A stretch of DNA of 64,000 nucleotides from Microcystis aeruginosa W13-11 (GTDB taxonomy: Bacteria; Cyanobacteriota; Cyanobacteriia; Cyanobacteriales; Microcystaceae), in contig JAADBR010000007.1 in NCBI GenBank assembly GCA_009995705.1, positions 10,615 to 74,614 on the forward strand, in the 5' to 3' direction. A program made the translations under genes and the position numbers. The notes beneath the pieces were generated by a model. It did not search any database, had not been told where the DNA came from, and saw only the letters and a list, made by a program, of their open reading frames with translations. The stretch's first letter is position 1. Each line of letters starts with the position of its first letter. Shown one piece after another: positions 1 to 9,327 of the stretch.

Positions 1-74
1 GCTTTTTTGGGAAAAGTGAGAGTAACGCGTTTTTTCATTAGGATAGGATAGGAATAATTTTTGAGAGACTATCC

Positions 75-626
75 ATGACAGCCACCACACCCACCAACAA
101 AACCAGAAATCTGCTACTGGCACTAACGGCAGTTATCCTTAGTGTAGCGATTTTCTTCGGCTTTCAAACCACCGCTAGTTCCGTATCTTTGGAAGCGCAA
201 GCGGAAAAAGCGACACCTTTCGATCTTGCCGTCAGCAATGGTAAACCCACCCTGACAGAATTCTATGCTAATTGGTGTACCAGTTGTCAGGCGATGGCCC
301 CTGAAATTGCCGAAATTAAAAAACAATACGGTAATGCCATCAATTTTGTTATGCTCAACGTTGATAATAATAAATGGTTGCCGGAAATTCTCCGTTATCG
401 TGTGGATGGTATTCCCCATTTTGTCTTTTTAAATAACCAAGGACAACCAGTTGCCCAAGCGATCGGAGAACAACCAAAATCAATTTTAACTGCTAATTTA
501 GAGGCACTTTTAACTAATTCTACCCTACCCTATGCCACCACTACGGGAGAGACTTCTGATTTTAATATCCTTGTGGGTGCTAGTCAAACCGATCCTCGCA
601 GTCACGGCAGTCAAGTTAAGCAGTAA
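75..626 (+). CDS. txlA: TxlA/HCF164-like membrane-anchored thioredoxin
   Basis: The 183-aa protein has one N-terminal hydrophobic segment (about residues 13-33) followed by a thioredoxin fold. The active site is WCTSC near residue 67, and a cis-proline is visible in the GIPHF stretch. Proteins of this layout (HCF164 in plants, TxlA in cyanobacteria) sit in the thylakoid or plasma membrane with the thioredoxin domain on the lumenal/periplasmic side. There they pass reductant to cytochrome c and b6f assembly. The c-type cytochrome assembly gene ccsA lies about 4.6 kb downstream, which fits but is not proof. The C-terminal tail after about residue 150 is low in conservation. The gene symbol is by family resemblance. 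Confidence 0.85.
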   Translation: MTATTPTNKTRNLLLALTAVILSVAIFFGFQTTASSVSLEAQAEKATPFDLAVSNGKPTLTEFYANWCTSCQAMAPEIAEIKKQYGNAINFVMLNVDNNKWLPEILRYRVDGIPHFVFLNNQGQPVAQAIGEQPKSILTANLEALLTNSTLPYATTTGETSDFNILVGASQTDPRSHGSQVKQ

Positions 627-666
627 GCAGTAAGCAGTTATCATTGGAAAGCTTAGGGCGGAAAGC

Positions 667-845
667 TAAGTAGCTGGTTATAATTAAATTAAAAACGGAT
701 TTTAGCTTCGATCCCCCCTGCCCCCCTTGATAAGGGGGGTGCCGATAGGCGGGGGGATCCCCCTTGATAAGGGGGGTGCCGATAGGCGGGGGGATCCCCC
801 TTGATAAGGGGGGCATCTGATAGTTTTTAACGCCTACCTACTTAT
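667..845. repeat. MITE-like element with 37-bp C/G palindromic units (copy A)
   Basis: The ends read TAAGTAGCTGG on the left and CCTACCTACTTA on the right, an imperfect terminal inverted repeat. The core has three copies, at an exact 37-bp period (TTGATAAGG at 727, 764 and 801), of a unit with a CCCCTT-GAT-AAGGGG palindrome plus GCCGATAGGC. Related elements lie at 39530-39759, about 46984-47110 and 59772-59943. The open reading frame across it is only translated repeat. Confidence 0.85.
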
Positions 846-899
846 CATTCAAGAGTCAACTATCAATCGGTACATTTCATTGACTAAAATCTTTTAACT

Positions 900-1253
900 A
901 TGGCCATTATTGTTCAACATTTGACCACAGGTAACGAATATATATTCCTAGGAGTTAGTGGGGGTGAAAGTAAGAATATTTTACCCACCAAAATGTTAGG
1001 AGATTTCTTCGCAACGGAGAATCCAGATAAATCTCGATCGCTGACGGTTTGTGACGATCAAGGCCGCATACTTTGGTTTCCCGTCACAGAAATGATTGTG
1101 GTGGAGGTAGATGGTCAAAAACCCGAAGAATTATTACCAGAAATTATCCCTCCTGAACCAGTTCCTTTACAATTAGATAAAGAAAATCAACCTCAGTCCC
1201 CAGAAAATCAAGGAAACATCGATGAATTTGCCGAAGATGACGATTGGATCTAG
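900..1253 (+). CDS. conserved hypothetical protein, 117 aa
   Basis: This small soluble protein has a compact N-terminal part (about residues 1-80, rich in beta-forming residues, with MAIIVQHLTTGNEYIFLG at the start). A proline-rich acidic tail follows and ends EDDDWI. No catalytic motif or membrane segment is visible and I do not recognise a named family. Its 3' end overlaps the next reading frame, so the two are probably translated together. Confidence 0.6.
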   Translation: MAIIVQHLTTGNEYIFLGVSGGESKNILPTKMLGDFFATENPDKSRSLTVCDDQGRILWFPVTEMIVVEVDGQKPEELLPEIIPPEPVPLQLDKENQPQSPENQGNIDEFAEDDDWI

Positions 1254-3138
1254 AATTAAATATCTAATTCTAGCGGTAATAATTGCCCTATTTACTATTG
1301 GCTTTAATTCCCTCTATTCTGTTTCTCAAAACTCGATCTCTTCCTTCCCTGTTGCCGAAGTTCAAACCCAATATCTTAACGATTGGACACTGGAATTAGA
1401 GGCAGAATTTCAACAAAGGGCTAAGCAGGTTATTAACCATTTTGCTAATCGGGAAAGTTATGGCAATTTGTGGGGAGAAAACGAGAAAAAATCCTATGCC
1501 ATGGCCATGTTTGATTTCTTGGCAGGAAACCGGCAAAAAGCCCTAGATTTCCTGCAGCAGGATGACCCACAAAAACGGGAACAGGCCCACACTGATTATA
1601 TAGATTATTATTTTTGTTTTACTCTAAAAGGACAAATTAGAAAATATTTTCTGCTCGGAAAATATCTCGATCCAGTTTATCGTCAGAGAATGTATAATGC
1701 GGCGAAAATTTGGACAGAAACCGACCCTTTACAACGGCCTCATCCTATCCACGGCACTGGCCAAGGAACGGGTAATGATTGGAGTATGAAAAGACGGGGT
1801 TTATGGGTAGATAGTCGCAATACTGATAACCTGCGAGCGATGAGGGAAACATCGATTTATCTAATGGCCGAAGAAACAGGAAATGAGGCAACTCGTCAAC
1901 TCTATAAAAGTAAAATTAAGCGCTACGTTTCAGCTTTATATAACATCGGGATGGGAGAATGGGATTCAGAAGTTTATCACGGTCACACCTTTGCTCCCTA
2001 TCTCAATCTCTACGATTTTGCTCAAGATACGGAAGTTAAACAATGGGCAAAAATGGCCTTAGATTGGTTATCCATGGCCGCTAGTGTTAAATATTATCGG
2101 GGTGGTTGGGGTGGCCCTGTAAAACGTGATTATGGTGATGGCCATGGCGTAATGCGATCCCACGCAGGTCGCACTTTTTGGTTATACTTTGGTGATACTC
2201 CCGTCGCCAATAATCGCCAAGAATTGGACTGTCTGTATCTAATTACCAGTCGTTATCGTCCTCCTTTAGCAGTGATGGAATTAGCCCGAAAAAACTTTAA
2301 TAAACCGGTAGAAATTCTCGCCAGTAAACCCCTATATGAAAACTGGAAACCGGGCAATAATCAAAGTCCGGGTTATTGGGAAACTCAATTTATTGGGGCT
2401 AGTTATCAAATGGGTAGTCTGGCGGGAACTTTCCCCGACGGCGATGTGGCCCCATTTAAATTAATGGCCTTTAATCAACAAAAAGGTGTGGATTTTTTTG
2501 TGGCTAACACGGGCAAAAATGGACTAAAACCTGGCAAAAATCCTTGGGATGAAATCGGACAATATCGCAATCTTTTAATCTGGTTACGACCGGCAGATCA
2601 AGCTTTTTTCTGGCAATTACCGAAAACTGCCAAGGTAGAAAAAGATGATAATATCTGGTTTATTCAATTAGAAAAAACTTGGTTAGCTCTGAGATTAATC
2701 AATCTTTCTTCTCCTGAAATGATCGAGATTCCTAATTCCCCTTATCCCGATGATCATACCTACCAAGCTTTACCCACAGGTAACAATTATGCGGGTTTTG
2801 CGCTGGAAGTGGGGGAAGCGGCAACCCAGGGCAGTTATGAGAACTTTAAGAGCATATTTAAGCAAAAAAGTCAAGTAAATTTAACTCAAATTAATCAAGG
2901 CAGCCTCTTATTTAAAGGCAGTCAAGGGCAGCGTTTACAATTTACCTATAATCAAATCAATCTACTGCCGATATTAATTCGTAACGGTCAAAAGCACGAT
3001 TGGTCAAAAAATTTTGCCCTTTATAACAGTTTAAGTCGAGGTAACTCTCCCGTTTCTTTGGGATGGAAACAGGGCAAATTAACCGTGAAAGCAGGGAAAT
3101 ATCAGTTTTCCAATGCTTTGATTCTGTCTCCTCCTTAA
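1237..3138 (+). CDS. membrane-anchored or exported protein, possible alpha/alpha-toroid fold
   Basis: The 633-aa protein begins with a basic N-terminus and one hydrophobic segment (about residues 7-24), a signal anchor or signal peptide, so the bulk is probably outside the cytoplasm. The first two thirds are rich in aromatic residues, Gly, His and Asp (DSEVYHGHTFAPYL, GGWGGPVKRDYGDGHG). This composition recalls (alpha/alpha)6-barrel polysaccharide lyases or heparinase-like proteins, but that is only an impression. The last third looks beta-rich. An in-frame ATG at 1222 is possible. The start at 1237 leaves a cleaner signal anchor. It overlaps the stop of the upstream gene by 17 bases, which suggests coupling. 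Confidence 0.65.
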   Translation: MTIGSRIKYLILAVIIALFTIGFNSLYSVSQNSISSFPVAEVQTQYLNDWTLELEAEFQQRAKQVINHFANRESYGNLWGENEKKSYAMAMFDFLAGNRQKALDFLQQDDPQKREQAHTDYIDYYFCFTLKGQIRKYFLLGKYLDPVYRQRMYNAAKIWTETDPLQRPHPIHGTGQGTGNDWSMKRRGLWVDSRNTDNLRAMRETSIYLMAEETGNEATRQLYKSKIKRYVSALYNIGMGEWDSEVYHGHTFAPYLNLYDFAQDTEVKQWAKMALDWLSMAASVKYYRGGWGGPVKRDYGDGHGVMRSHAGRTFWLYFGDTPVANNRQELDCLYLITSRYRPPLAVMELARKNFNKPVEILASKPLYENWKPGNNQSPGYWETQFIGASYQMGSLAGTFPDGDVAPFKLMAFNQQKGVDFFVANTGKNGLKPGKNPWDEIGQYRNLLIWLRPADQAFFWQLPKTAKVEKDDNIWFIQLEKTWLALRLINLSSPEMIEIPNSPYPDDHTYQALPTGNNYAGFALEVGEAATQGSYENFKSIFKQKSQVNLTQINQGSLLFKGSQGQRLQFTYNQINLLPILIRNGQKHDWSKNFALYNSLSRGNSPVSLGWKQGKLTVKAGKYQFSNALILSPP

Positions 3139-3170
3139 GTTAGCTCTTCTCGACTATTTATGAGGATTGA

Positions 3171-5135
3171 TCAGAGCATTTGCGCTTGATTTAATAACTC
3201 TTGCAGTTCTTCTCCTTCGATTACTTCCGTGGTCAAAAGATTAGCGGTAATCGACTCTAATAAATTGCGGTTGTGACTAAGAATTGCTAGGGCTTTTTGG
3301 TAACTAGCGTCGATAATTTGTTTAACCTCTTCATCGATCGCTTTGGCCGTATTTTCCCCGATCGAACGCCGGGGACTACCCTGATTATTGCCTAAAAAAT
3401 TAGCCTGTCCTGTTTTATCGTAGGCTAGGGGACCGAGGGATTTACTCATACCATAAATTGTCACCATTCTTTCCGCAATATCCGTCGCCCTTTGTAAATC
3501 ATCGGAAGCGCCATTAGTGACACTGCCAAAGATTAATTCTTCAGCTGCCCGACCGCCCAATAACATAGTAATTTGTTCTTTAAATTCGGTTTCTGTCATC
3601 AAAAAACGGTCTTCCGTGGGAATTTTCAGGGTATAACCCAAAGCGGATAAACCCCGAGGAACGATGGAAATTTTCTCGACCCGACCACCTCCCGGCATGA
3701 CAGCGCCAACTAAAGCATGGCCAACTTCGTGATAAGCGACGATTTTCTTTTCTTTTTCCGATAAAACCCGACTTTTCTTTTCTAAACCAGCGATAACTCT
3801 TTCTATCGCCTCTTTAAAATCAATTTGACTGACTTTTTCCCGATTATTACGGGCAGCCAAGAGGGCGGCCTCATTGACGAGGTTGGCTAAATCGGCACCA
3901 GCAAAACCGGGGGTTTGGGTGGCGATCGCTTTGAGGTTAACATCTTCACCCATCTGGACTCGTTTGGCGTATATTTCCAAAATTGCCAATCTTCCCGCTA
4001 AATCGGGACGATCCACCAAAACTTGACGATCAAAGCGCCCCGGACGCAATAAAGCGGCATCAAGAGTCTCTGGGCGATTGGTGGCGGCTAAAACGATGAC
4101 GACAGCTTCTTTGGGGCTAAAACCGTCCATTTCTGTCAAAAGTTGGTTTAAAGTCTGCTCGCGCTCATCATTGCTGCCGCTAGTTCCCGATCCCGAACTT
4201 CTCGATTTACCGATCGCATCCAATTCATCAATAAAAATGATGCTAGGGGCATTTTTCTTCGCTTGGGCAAATAGATCCCGCACCCGGGCTGCCCCGGTGC
4301 CGACAAATAACTCCACGAATTCCGAGGCCGAAATGCTAAAAAAAGTCACTCCCGCTTCTCCCGCGACCGCTTTTGCTAAGAGGGTTTTTCCTGTCCCCGG
4401 CGGTCCGACCAAGAGAACACCTTTAGGAATACGCGCCCCGATTTTATTAAAGCGCTCGGCATCCTTGAGAAATTCGACAATTTCCTTTAACTCGGTTTTT
4501 GCTTCCTCGGCCCCGGCCACATCACTGAAAGTAATCGGGTATTTTTCGCCGTCTCCGTAAACTTTAGCGAGATTTTTATTAAAAAGCAGCGATTTACCCG
4601 TGTCATCGTTGCGATAGAACAGAAACTGCATAGCGGCGACTAAAATTATGGGGGGAACCACCCAAGCGAGGAGAGTGCTGATCCAACTGTTTTCGGCCAC
4701 AGGAATCGCCTCGAAGATTACGCCTTTTTGCCGTAATAGTTGAGGTAATTGGGGGTTATAGACTGGAATCGTGGCCAAGACTCGTCCGGGGGCTAGATTA
4801 ATGCTCGGTTTGCCCGCCAGAGAACTAGAATCACCGCGAAAGGGATTACTTGATTCTGGGGGATTAAGGGGGGGATTACCCGGAATAGGCAGGGATTCTA
4901 AAGGATTTTTTAATTGATAAAAGATGACTTGATTGCCAATTCTGACGCTACTGATGTCGCCCCGTTCCACTTTACTGATAAATTCGCTGTAGGGTTCGAG
5001 GGGAATATTGGATAATTCTGAGGGACGAGGGATAAGAAAATAGCCTAAAGCGGCAACACCAGAACAAATGATCAGGATTTTGCCTAACTGCGGCAACCGT
5101 GACCAGGAAAATTGATTATCTTCTTGATTAGCCAT
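3171..5135 (-). CDS. ftsH: ATP-dependent zinc metalloprotease FtsH
   Basis: The 654-aa protein has a membrane segment near residues 17-35 and a second near 153-173. These flank a periplasmic/lumenal region longer than usual, with a Pro-rich insert at about 85-110. The AAA module has Walker A GPPGTGKT at 244-251, Walker [10 protein letters not shown] at 301-309 and the second region of homology around [20 protein letters not shown]. The zinc site is HEVGH at 469-473, where most FtsH proteins have HEAGH. FtsH degrades damaged membrane proteins, including photosystem II D1 in cyanobacteria. The long, divergent N-terminus suggests the less-studied Slr1390-type FtsH rather than the FtsH2/FtsH3 D1-repair pair (inference). 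It is divergent from ccsA. Confidence 0.95.
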   Translation of the reverse strand: MANQEDNQFSWSRLPQLGKILIICSGVAALGYFLIPRPSELSNIPLEPYSEFISKVERGDISSVRIGNQVIFYQLKNPLESLPIPGNPPLNPPESSNPFRGDSSSLAGKPSINLAPGRVLATIPVYNPQLPQLLRQKGVIFEAIPVAENSWISTLLAWVVPPIILVAAMQFLFYRNDDTGKSLLFNKNLAKVYGDGEKYPITFSDVAGAEEAKTELKEIVEFLKDAERFNKIGARIPKGVLLVGPPGTGKTLLAKAVAGEAGVTFFSISASEFVELFVGTGAARVRDLFAQAKKNAPSIIFIDELDAIGKSRSSGSGTSGSNDEREQTLNQLLTEMDGFSPKEAVVIVLAATNRPETLDAALLRPGRFDRQVLVDRPDLAGRLAILEIYAKRVQMGEDVNLKAIATQTPGFAGADLANLVNEAALLAARNNREKVSQIDFKEAIERVIAGLEKKSRVLSEKEKKIVAYHEVGHALVGAVMPGGGRVEKISIVPRGLSALGYTLKIPTEDRFLMTETEFKEQITMLLGGRAAEELIFGSVTNGASDDLQRATDIAERMVTIYGMSKSLGPLAYDKTGQANFLGNNQGSPRRSIGENTAKAIDEEVKQIIDASYQKALAILSHNRNLLESITANLLTTEVIEGEELQELLNQAQML

Positions 5136-5267
5136 AATTTTTAGGGTGGGTGAGAGTGAAAATGCAAAGTTTATACTAACAATTCTCTGTCTTGATCGCC
5201 TTACCGATGGGATAGGATAGAGGATGGAATACTTGGTAGCGAGCGAGCGACAAACGAGAGAAATCCC

Positions 5268-6254
5268 ATGAATTTAGTTAGCTTAGAGAACTTTCTCGAT
5301 AACACTTCTTTTTTAGTCCTGTTTTTAACTATGCTGGTTTATTGGGCTGGGGCAGCCTTTCCTAGCATACCTTTGTTGTCTGGCTTAGGCAGCACGGGAG
5401 TGGCCATCGCTAACCTCTGTATCGCCGCTTTATTGGGAGCGCGTTGGTTAGAAGCGGGTTATTTCCCCATCAGCAATCTTTACGAATCTTTATTCTTTCT
5501 CGCTTGGGGTGTAACTGCGGTTCATTTAATTGCTGAGTACACTAGCCGCAGTCGCCTGGTGGGGGTGGTGACGACTCCTGTAGCCATGGGGATTACTGCT
5601 TTTGCCACTTTGTCTTTACCCGGAGAAATGCAAACTTCGGCACCCTTGGTTCCGGCTTTAAAATCGAATTGGTTGATGATGCACGTTAGCGTCATGATGT
5701 TAAGTTATGCTGCTTTGATGGTGGGTTCCCTGATGGCGATCGCTTTTCTGATCGTCACGAGAGGTCAAAATATCGAGTTAAAAGGCAGTTCCGTGGGTAC
5801 GGGGGCCTATCGTCTGCAAAATAAGTTATCTACCACTCTTTCCGCGCCAGTTTTCATGGAAACGGCTAACGGTGGCACAACCGCCCTTTTAACTCCCACC
5901 CTAACAGCGATGGCGACTCTTTCGCCCCAACGTCTTAGCTTGGCGGAAACCCTCGATAATATCAGTTATCGGGTCATTGGTCTCGGTTTTCCCCTTCTCA
6001 CTATCGGTATCATCGCCGGGGCAGTTTGGGCCAATGAAGCTTGGGGTTCCTATTGGAGTTGGGATCCGAAAGAAACTTGGGCGCTAATCACTTGGCTAGT
6101 GTTTGCCGCTTATCTCCATGCCCGCATTACCCGGGGATGGCAGGGAAGAAAACCGGCTATTCTAGCGGCGAGCGGTTTTGTTGTGGTTTGGGTATGTTAT
6201 TTAGGGGTGAATCTTTTAGGTAAAGGTCTTCATTCCTACGGTTGGTTTTTCTAA
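5268..6254 (+). CDS. ccsA: cytochrome c biogenesis protein CcsA
   Basis: The 328-aa polytopic membrane protein has about eight hydrophobic segments. It carries the tryptophan-rich WWD-type motif ([18 protein letters not shown], about residues 258-275) that defines the CcsA/CcmC heme-handling family. With Ccs1/CcsB it forms the System II machinery that carries heme across the membrane and attaches it to apocytochromes c (cytochrome f, c6, c550). Conserved histidines near [17 protein letters not shown] and HSYGWFF fit the heme-ligand positions known for the family. It is divergent from ftsH with a 132-bp gap. Confidence 0.95.
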   Translation: MNLVSLENFLDNTSFLVLFLTMLVYWAGAAFPSIPLLSGLGSTGVAIANLCIAALLGARWLEAGYFPISNLYESLFFLAWGVTAVHLIAEYTSRSRLVGVVTTPVAMGITAFATLSLPGEMQTSAPLVPALKSNWLMMHVSVMMLSYAALMVGSLMAIAFLIVTRGQNIELKGSSVGTGAYRLQNKLSTTLSAPVFMETANGGTTALLTPTLTAMATLSPQRLSLAETLDNISYRVIGLGFPLLTIGIIAGAVWANEAWGSYWSWDPKETWALITWLVFAAYLHARITRGWQGRKPAILAASGFVVVWVCYLGVNLLGKGLHSYGWFF

Positions 6255-6376
6255 ATCAGTTACAGGGGTGGGGTGTGGGGAGTTTTCTCAGTGAACTGAT
6301 AACTGACTCCTAACCCCACCAACAAACTTTTTGCCGCAAACCATAAATAATTACAACTTTTCAAAAATTATAAAAA

Positions 6377-7270
6377 ATGATCGATAAGAAAACTACTATT
6401 AAAAATCTGGCTTTAATTGCTGGTGTGCATGGCAATGAACTAACTCCCGCTTATTTGGTTAAATACCTGCAAAACTCACCTAATCTTATTGCTCGCAGCA
6501 GTTTTCAATCCCACAGTCTCATCGCTAATCCCTTGGCCCTAAAGCAACGGGTTAGATATATCGATGCGGATTTAAATCGTTGTTTTAACCAGAAAGATTT
6601 AGTGAATCCCAATTATCAGCAATACGAACAAAAACGAGCTAAAAAAATAGTCAAAGAAATCCGAGAAAAATCCATTGATTTATTAATCGATATTCACAGC
6701 ACCACATCTAACATGATGCTGGCGATTATTTATTCTAATCCCCATCCTTGGCTATTAAAACTCTTTACCTATCTGACTAAAATTAATCCTGAAGTGCGCT
6801 TAATTTATCATCCCGTCAGCGAGGAAGAAAATCATTTTCTGAAAGGAATTTGTCTCCTAGCTTTTACCCTCGAAATCGGTCCCATTAACCATGGTGTCAT
6901 CTGTCCCTATCTTTTTCGTCAAACCGAAACACTCATCTATCAAATCCTAGACTATATCGAACAGGAAAATTATCTCGCTGCCCATCTCGATACTTTCAGC
7001 GAATCCCTAACAGTTTACCAACGTTTAGGCTCGATCGATTATCCTAGGGATGAACAGGGTAAAATTAAAGCCATGTTACATCCTCAGATTCTCCAACGAG
7101 ATTATCAGGCAATTCAACCCAACCAACCGATTTTTCTAGGATTTGATGGTCAAGAAATCATCTATCGTGGTGAATCTGAATTATATCCTATCTTTGTCGG
7201 AGAATCTTCCTATAAAGAAAAAGGAATCGCCCTTTGTTGGACAGCCAAAAAACAAATTGATATTAATTAG
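6377..7270 (+). CDS. aspartoacylase-family zinc deacylase
   Basis: The 297-aa protein matches the AstE/AspA (M14-like) deacylase family. A zinc-binding GVHGNEL near residues 17-23 is followed by the DADLNRCF stretch and a third ligand region, DIHSTT, around residue 105. Aspartoacylases split N-acetylaspartate or related N-acyl amino acids. Cyanobacterial members of this length are common but their natural substrate is not settled. EIGP further on could hold the catalytic glutamate. The protein is cytosolic, with no signal or membrane segment. It appears monocistronic. Confidence 0.85.
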   Translation: MIDKKTTIKNLALIAGVHGNELTPAYLVKYLQNSPNLIARSSFQSHSLIANPLALKQRVRYIDADLNRCFNQKDLVNPNYQQYEQKRAKKIVKEIREKSIDLLIDIHSTTSNMMLAIIYSNPHPWLLKLFTYLTKINPEVRLIYHPVSEEENHFLKGICLLAFTLEIGPINHGVICPYLFRQTETLIYQILDYIEQENYLAAHLDTFSESLTVYQRLGSIDYPRDEQGKIKAMLHPQILQRDYQAIQPNQPIFLGFDGQEIIYRGESELYPIFVGESSYKEKGIALCWTAKKQIDIN

Positions 7271-7324
7271 TACCAGACAGCAGTTTTCCTGAAAAAAACA
7301 GGTCTAAATAAGGGAAAAGCCACT

Positions 7325-8620
7325 ATGACCTTTACTTCTGATTCTCTTTTAGCTGAACGTTACCAACTGCAAAAACGCCTAGGCAATACCGCTATCGGTC
7401 GTCAAACTTGGTTAGCTACCGATATATTATCCCAGGAATCGGTAATTATTAAACTCCTCGCTTTCAGTCCCCAGATGGAGTGGGAAGAATTAAAATTATT
7501 TGAACGGGAGGCCGCCGTCTTAGCTTCTCTCCATCATCCCCGTATTCCCCGCTATCGCGATTATTTTTCCCTCGATAAAAATCAAGGTGACGGGATTCCT
7601 TGGTTTGTACTTGTACAAGATTATATACCGGGAGAATCCTTAAGCGATCGCTTAGAAAAGGGGCGACGTTTCACCCCTATGATAATTCGGAATATTGCCC
7701 AAGAAGTTCTCGAAATTCTCATTTATTTGCATGAATTATCGCCCCCAGTATTACATCGAGATATTAAACCTAGTAATTTAATTATTAACTTGGAAAATAA
7801 CGTTTATTTAGTGGATTTTGGGGCAGTTCAGTCCAGGGGTGCAGTAACAGGAGTTACTTTTACTGTGGTGGGAACGAGTGGTTATGCACCCCTAGAACAA
7901 TTTTGGGGCCGGGCAGTTCCCAGTTCTGATTTATATGCTTTAGGTATGACTTTAATTCATTTATTGACGGGAATTGTGCCGATAGAACTGCCCCATCGCG
8001 ACTCTAAAATTCAATTTCGTCAACTGGTGACAATCGATGATGATTTAATCGATTGGTTAGAAACTATGACCGATATGGCGGTAGAAAAGCGGTTTAAAAG
8101 TGCCAGAGAAGCTCTGAAATTTCTCCAGGATCCCTACCATCGTCAAGTATTAAGTTTGGTCGATCCTAAGAAATTACCAAAACCTCCCCACAGTTCCATC
8201 CGTATCGCTAAACACCGAGATAATTTAGAGATTAATTTACCCCCAAAAATTAAGCTACCTTCGGATGCGCCTACCCTCTGGTCTTTGGCGATTGTCCTTA
8301 CTGTCACTGTTTTTATCTCCCCGATTCTTACCTTTATTATAGCTCTAATTGGTTGTGTTTGTTTGCGTCAGATGCAATTGATTTTTACTCCTCAAGAAGT
8401 TTTAATTAAATATAAACTTTTCAATTTTATCTACAAAAAATTTGCTTTTAAAACTCAAGATTTATGGGGTATTTTTCTCCATAGCAATGGCACAGAAGGT
8501 AACTACCAGATTCGTCTGCGGACGGCTAAAAATTATTATCTTATCGGTCAGAATCTCCGCGAGGATGAATGTCTCTGGTTAGGACAGGAAATCCAAGATT
8601 GGTTAAATTTTATCAAATAA
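7325..8620 (+). CDS. serine/threonine protein kinase, membrane-anchored
   Basis: The 431-aa protein has an N-terminal eukaryotic-type kinase domain (about residues 9-270) followed by one or two hydrophobic segments near 315-345 and a small C-terminal domain of about 75 residues. Catalytic features are visible: VIIKLL (Walker-like lysine), LHRDIKPSN (catalytic loop) and VDFGA (metal-binding DFG). GTSGYAPLEQF stands for the activation and P+1 segments in cyanobacterial Hanks-type kinases. The glycine loop is weak (LGNTAIG). No extracellular sensor is evident. The target is unknown. It leads a same-strand run with the two genes downstream. Confidence 0.9.
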   Translation: MTFTSDSLLAERYQLQKRLGNTAIGRQTWLATDILSQESVIIKLLAFSPQMEWEELKLFEREAAVLASLHHPRIPRYRDYFSLDKNQGDGIPWFVLVQDYIPGESLSDRLEKGRRFTPMIIRNIAQEVLEILIYLHELSPPVLHRDIKPSNLIINLENNVYLVDFGAVQSRGAVTGVTFTVVGTSGYAPLEQFWGRAVPSSDLYALGMTLIHLLTGIVPIELPHRDSKIQFRQLVTIDDDLIDWLETMTDMAVEKRFKSAREALKFLQDPYHRQVLSLVDPKKLPKPPHSSIRIAKHRDNLEINLPPKIKLPSDAPTLWSLAIVLTVTVFISPILTFIIALIGCVCLRQMQLIFTPQEVLIKYKLFNFIYKKFAFKTQDLWGIFLHSNGTEGNYQIRLRTAKNYYLIGQNLREDECLWLGQEIQDWLNFIK

Positions 8621-8640
8621 ATTGGGAGAATTAATTAGTT

Positions 8641-9324
8641 ATGGTAATGAAGTTAGATAAGGTGGTTCCTTTTGGACGTTCTTTTGATGAATACGTCAAA
8701 ATGTTTAAACTTTCCTGCCAAGATTTACAGGGTAAAATTTTAGCAGTTGCTGATGGACCAGCCAGTTTTAACGCCACGGCCAGCAAGCAAGAAAGTCAAG
8801 CAATTTCTATCGATCCTGTGTATAATTTTTCTGGAGAGGAAATTAAACAGCGTTTTGAGGCAGTAGTTGATAATATTATCGCTCAAGTAGCGGCCACTCC
8901 CGATGATTGGGTCTGGAGTTATCATCAATCTCCCGAAGATTTAAGGAAAAATCGTCAACAAGCTTTAGAAATTTTTCTGGCAGATTACGATTTAGGTAAA
9001 CAGCAAGGACGTTATCAAATCGGAGAATTACCGTCATTAAATTTCTCTGACCAAACTTTTGATCTCGCCCTTTGTTCTCACTTTTTATTTTTATACTCTG
9101 AACAATTAAGTTATCAATTTCATCTGCAATCAATTCAAGAAATTCTGCGAGTTAGTCGGGAACTACGCATTTTTCCCCTTTTAACCTTAATGTTGCAGAG
9201 ATCACCCTATCTTGATAGAATAATAACTGATTTACATTCTCTCGGCTACAGGACGGCAATTATTAAATCAGACTACGAATTCCAAAAAGGCGGTAATGAA
9301 ATGTTAGTTATTAGTAGAGAATAA
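8641..9324 (+). CDS. SAM-dependent methyltransferase-like protein
   Basis: The 227-aa protein has a Rossmann-like start, ILAVADGPASFN near residues 33-44, in place of the usual glycine-rich SAM motif, and FDLALCSHFLFLYS near 140, which resembles motif IV of class I methyltransferases. No substrate can be read from the sequence, and the altered motif I leaves it open whether it is active. An alternative ATG lies two codons in. The gene starts 20 bp after the kinase gene and ends 3 bp before the DUF815 ATPase gene, so all three may be one transcript. Confidence 0.75.
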   Translation: MVMKLDKVVPFGRSFDEYVKMFKLSCQDLQGKILAVADGPASFNATASKQESQAISIDPVYNFSGEEIKQRFEAVVDNIIAQVAATPDDWVWSYHQSPEDLRKNRQQALEIFLADYDLGKQQGRYQIGELPSLNFSDQTFDLALCSHFLFLYSEQLSYQFHLQSIQEILRVSRELRIFPLLTLMLQRSPYLDRIITDLHSLGYRTAIIKSDYEFQKGGNEMLVISRE

Positions 9325-9327
9325 AAA

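Noticed and set aside
616-816. Open frame across the C/G repeats (minus strand)
   Set aside because: It translates the 37-bp palindromic units only and has no homology-like texture.
700-820. Possible CRISPR array because of regular 37-bp spacing
   Set aside because: The spacers are identical to each other, so there are no unique spacers; the unit is a simple tandem palindrome.
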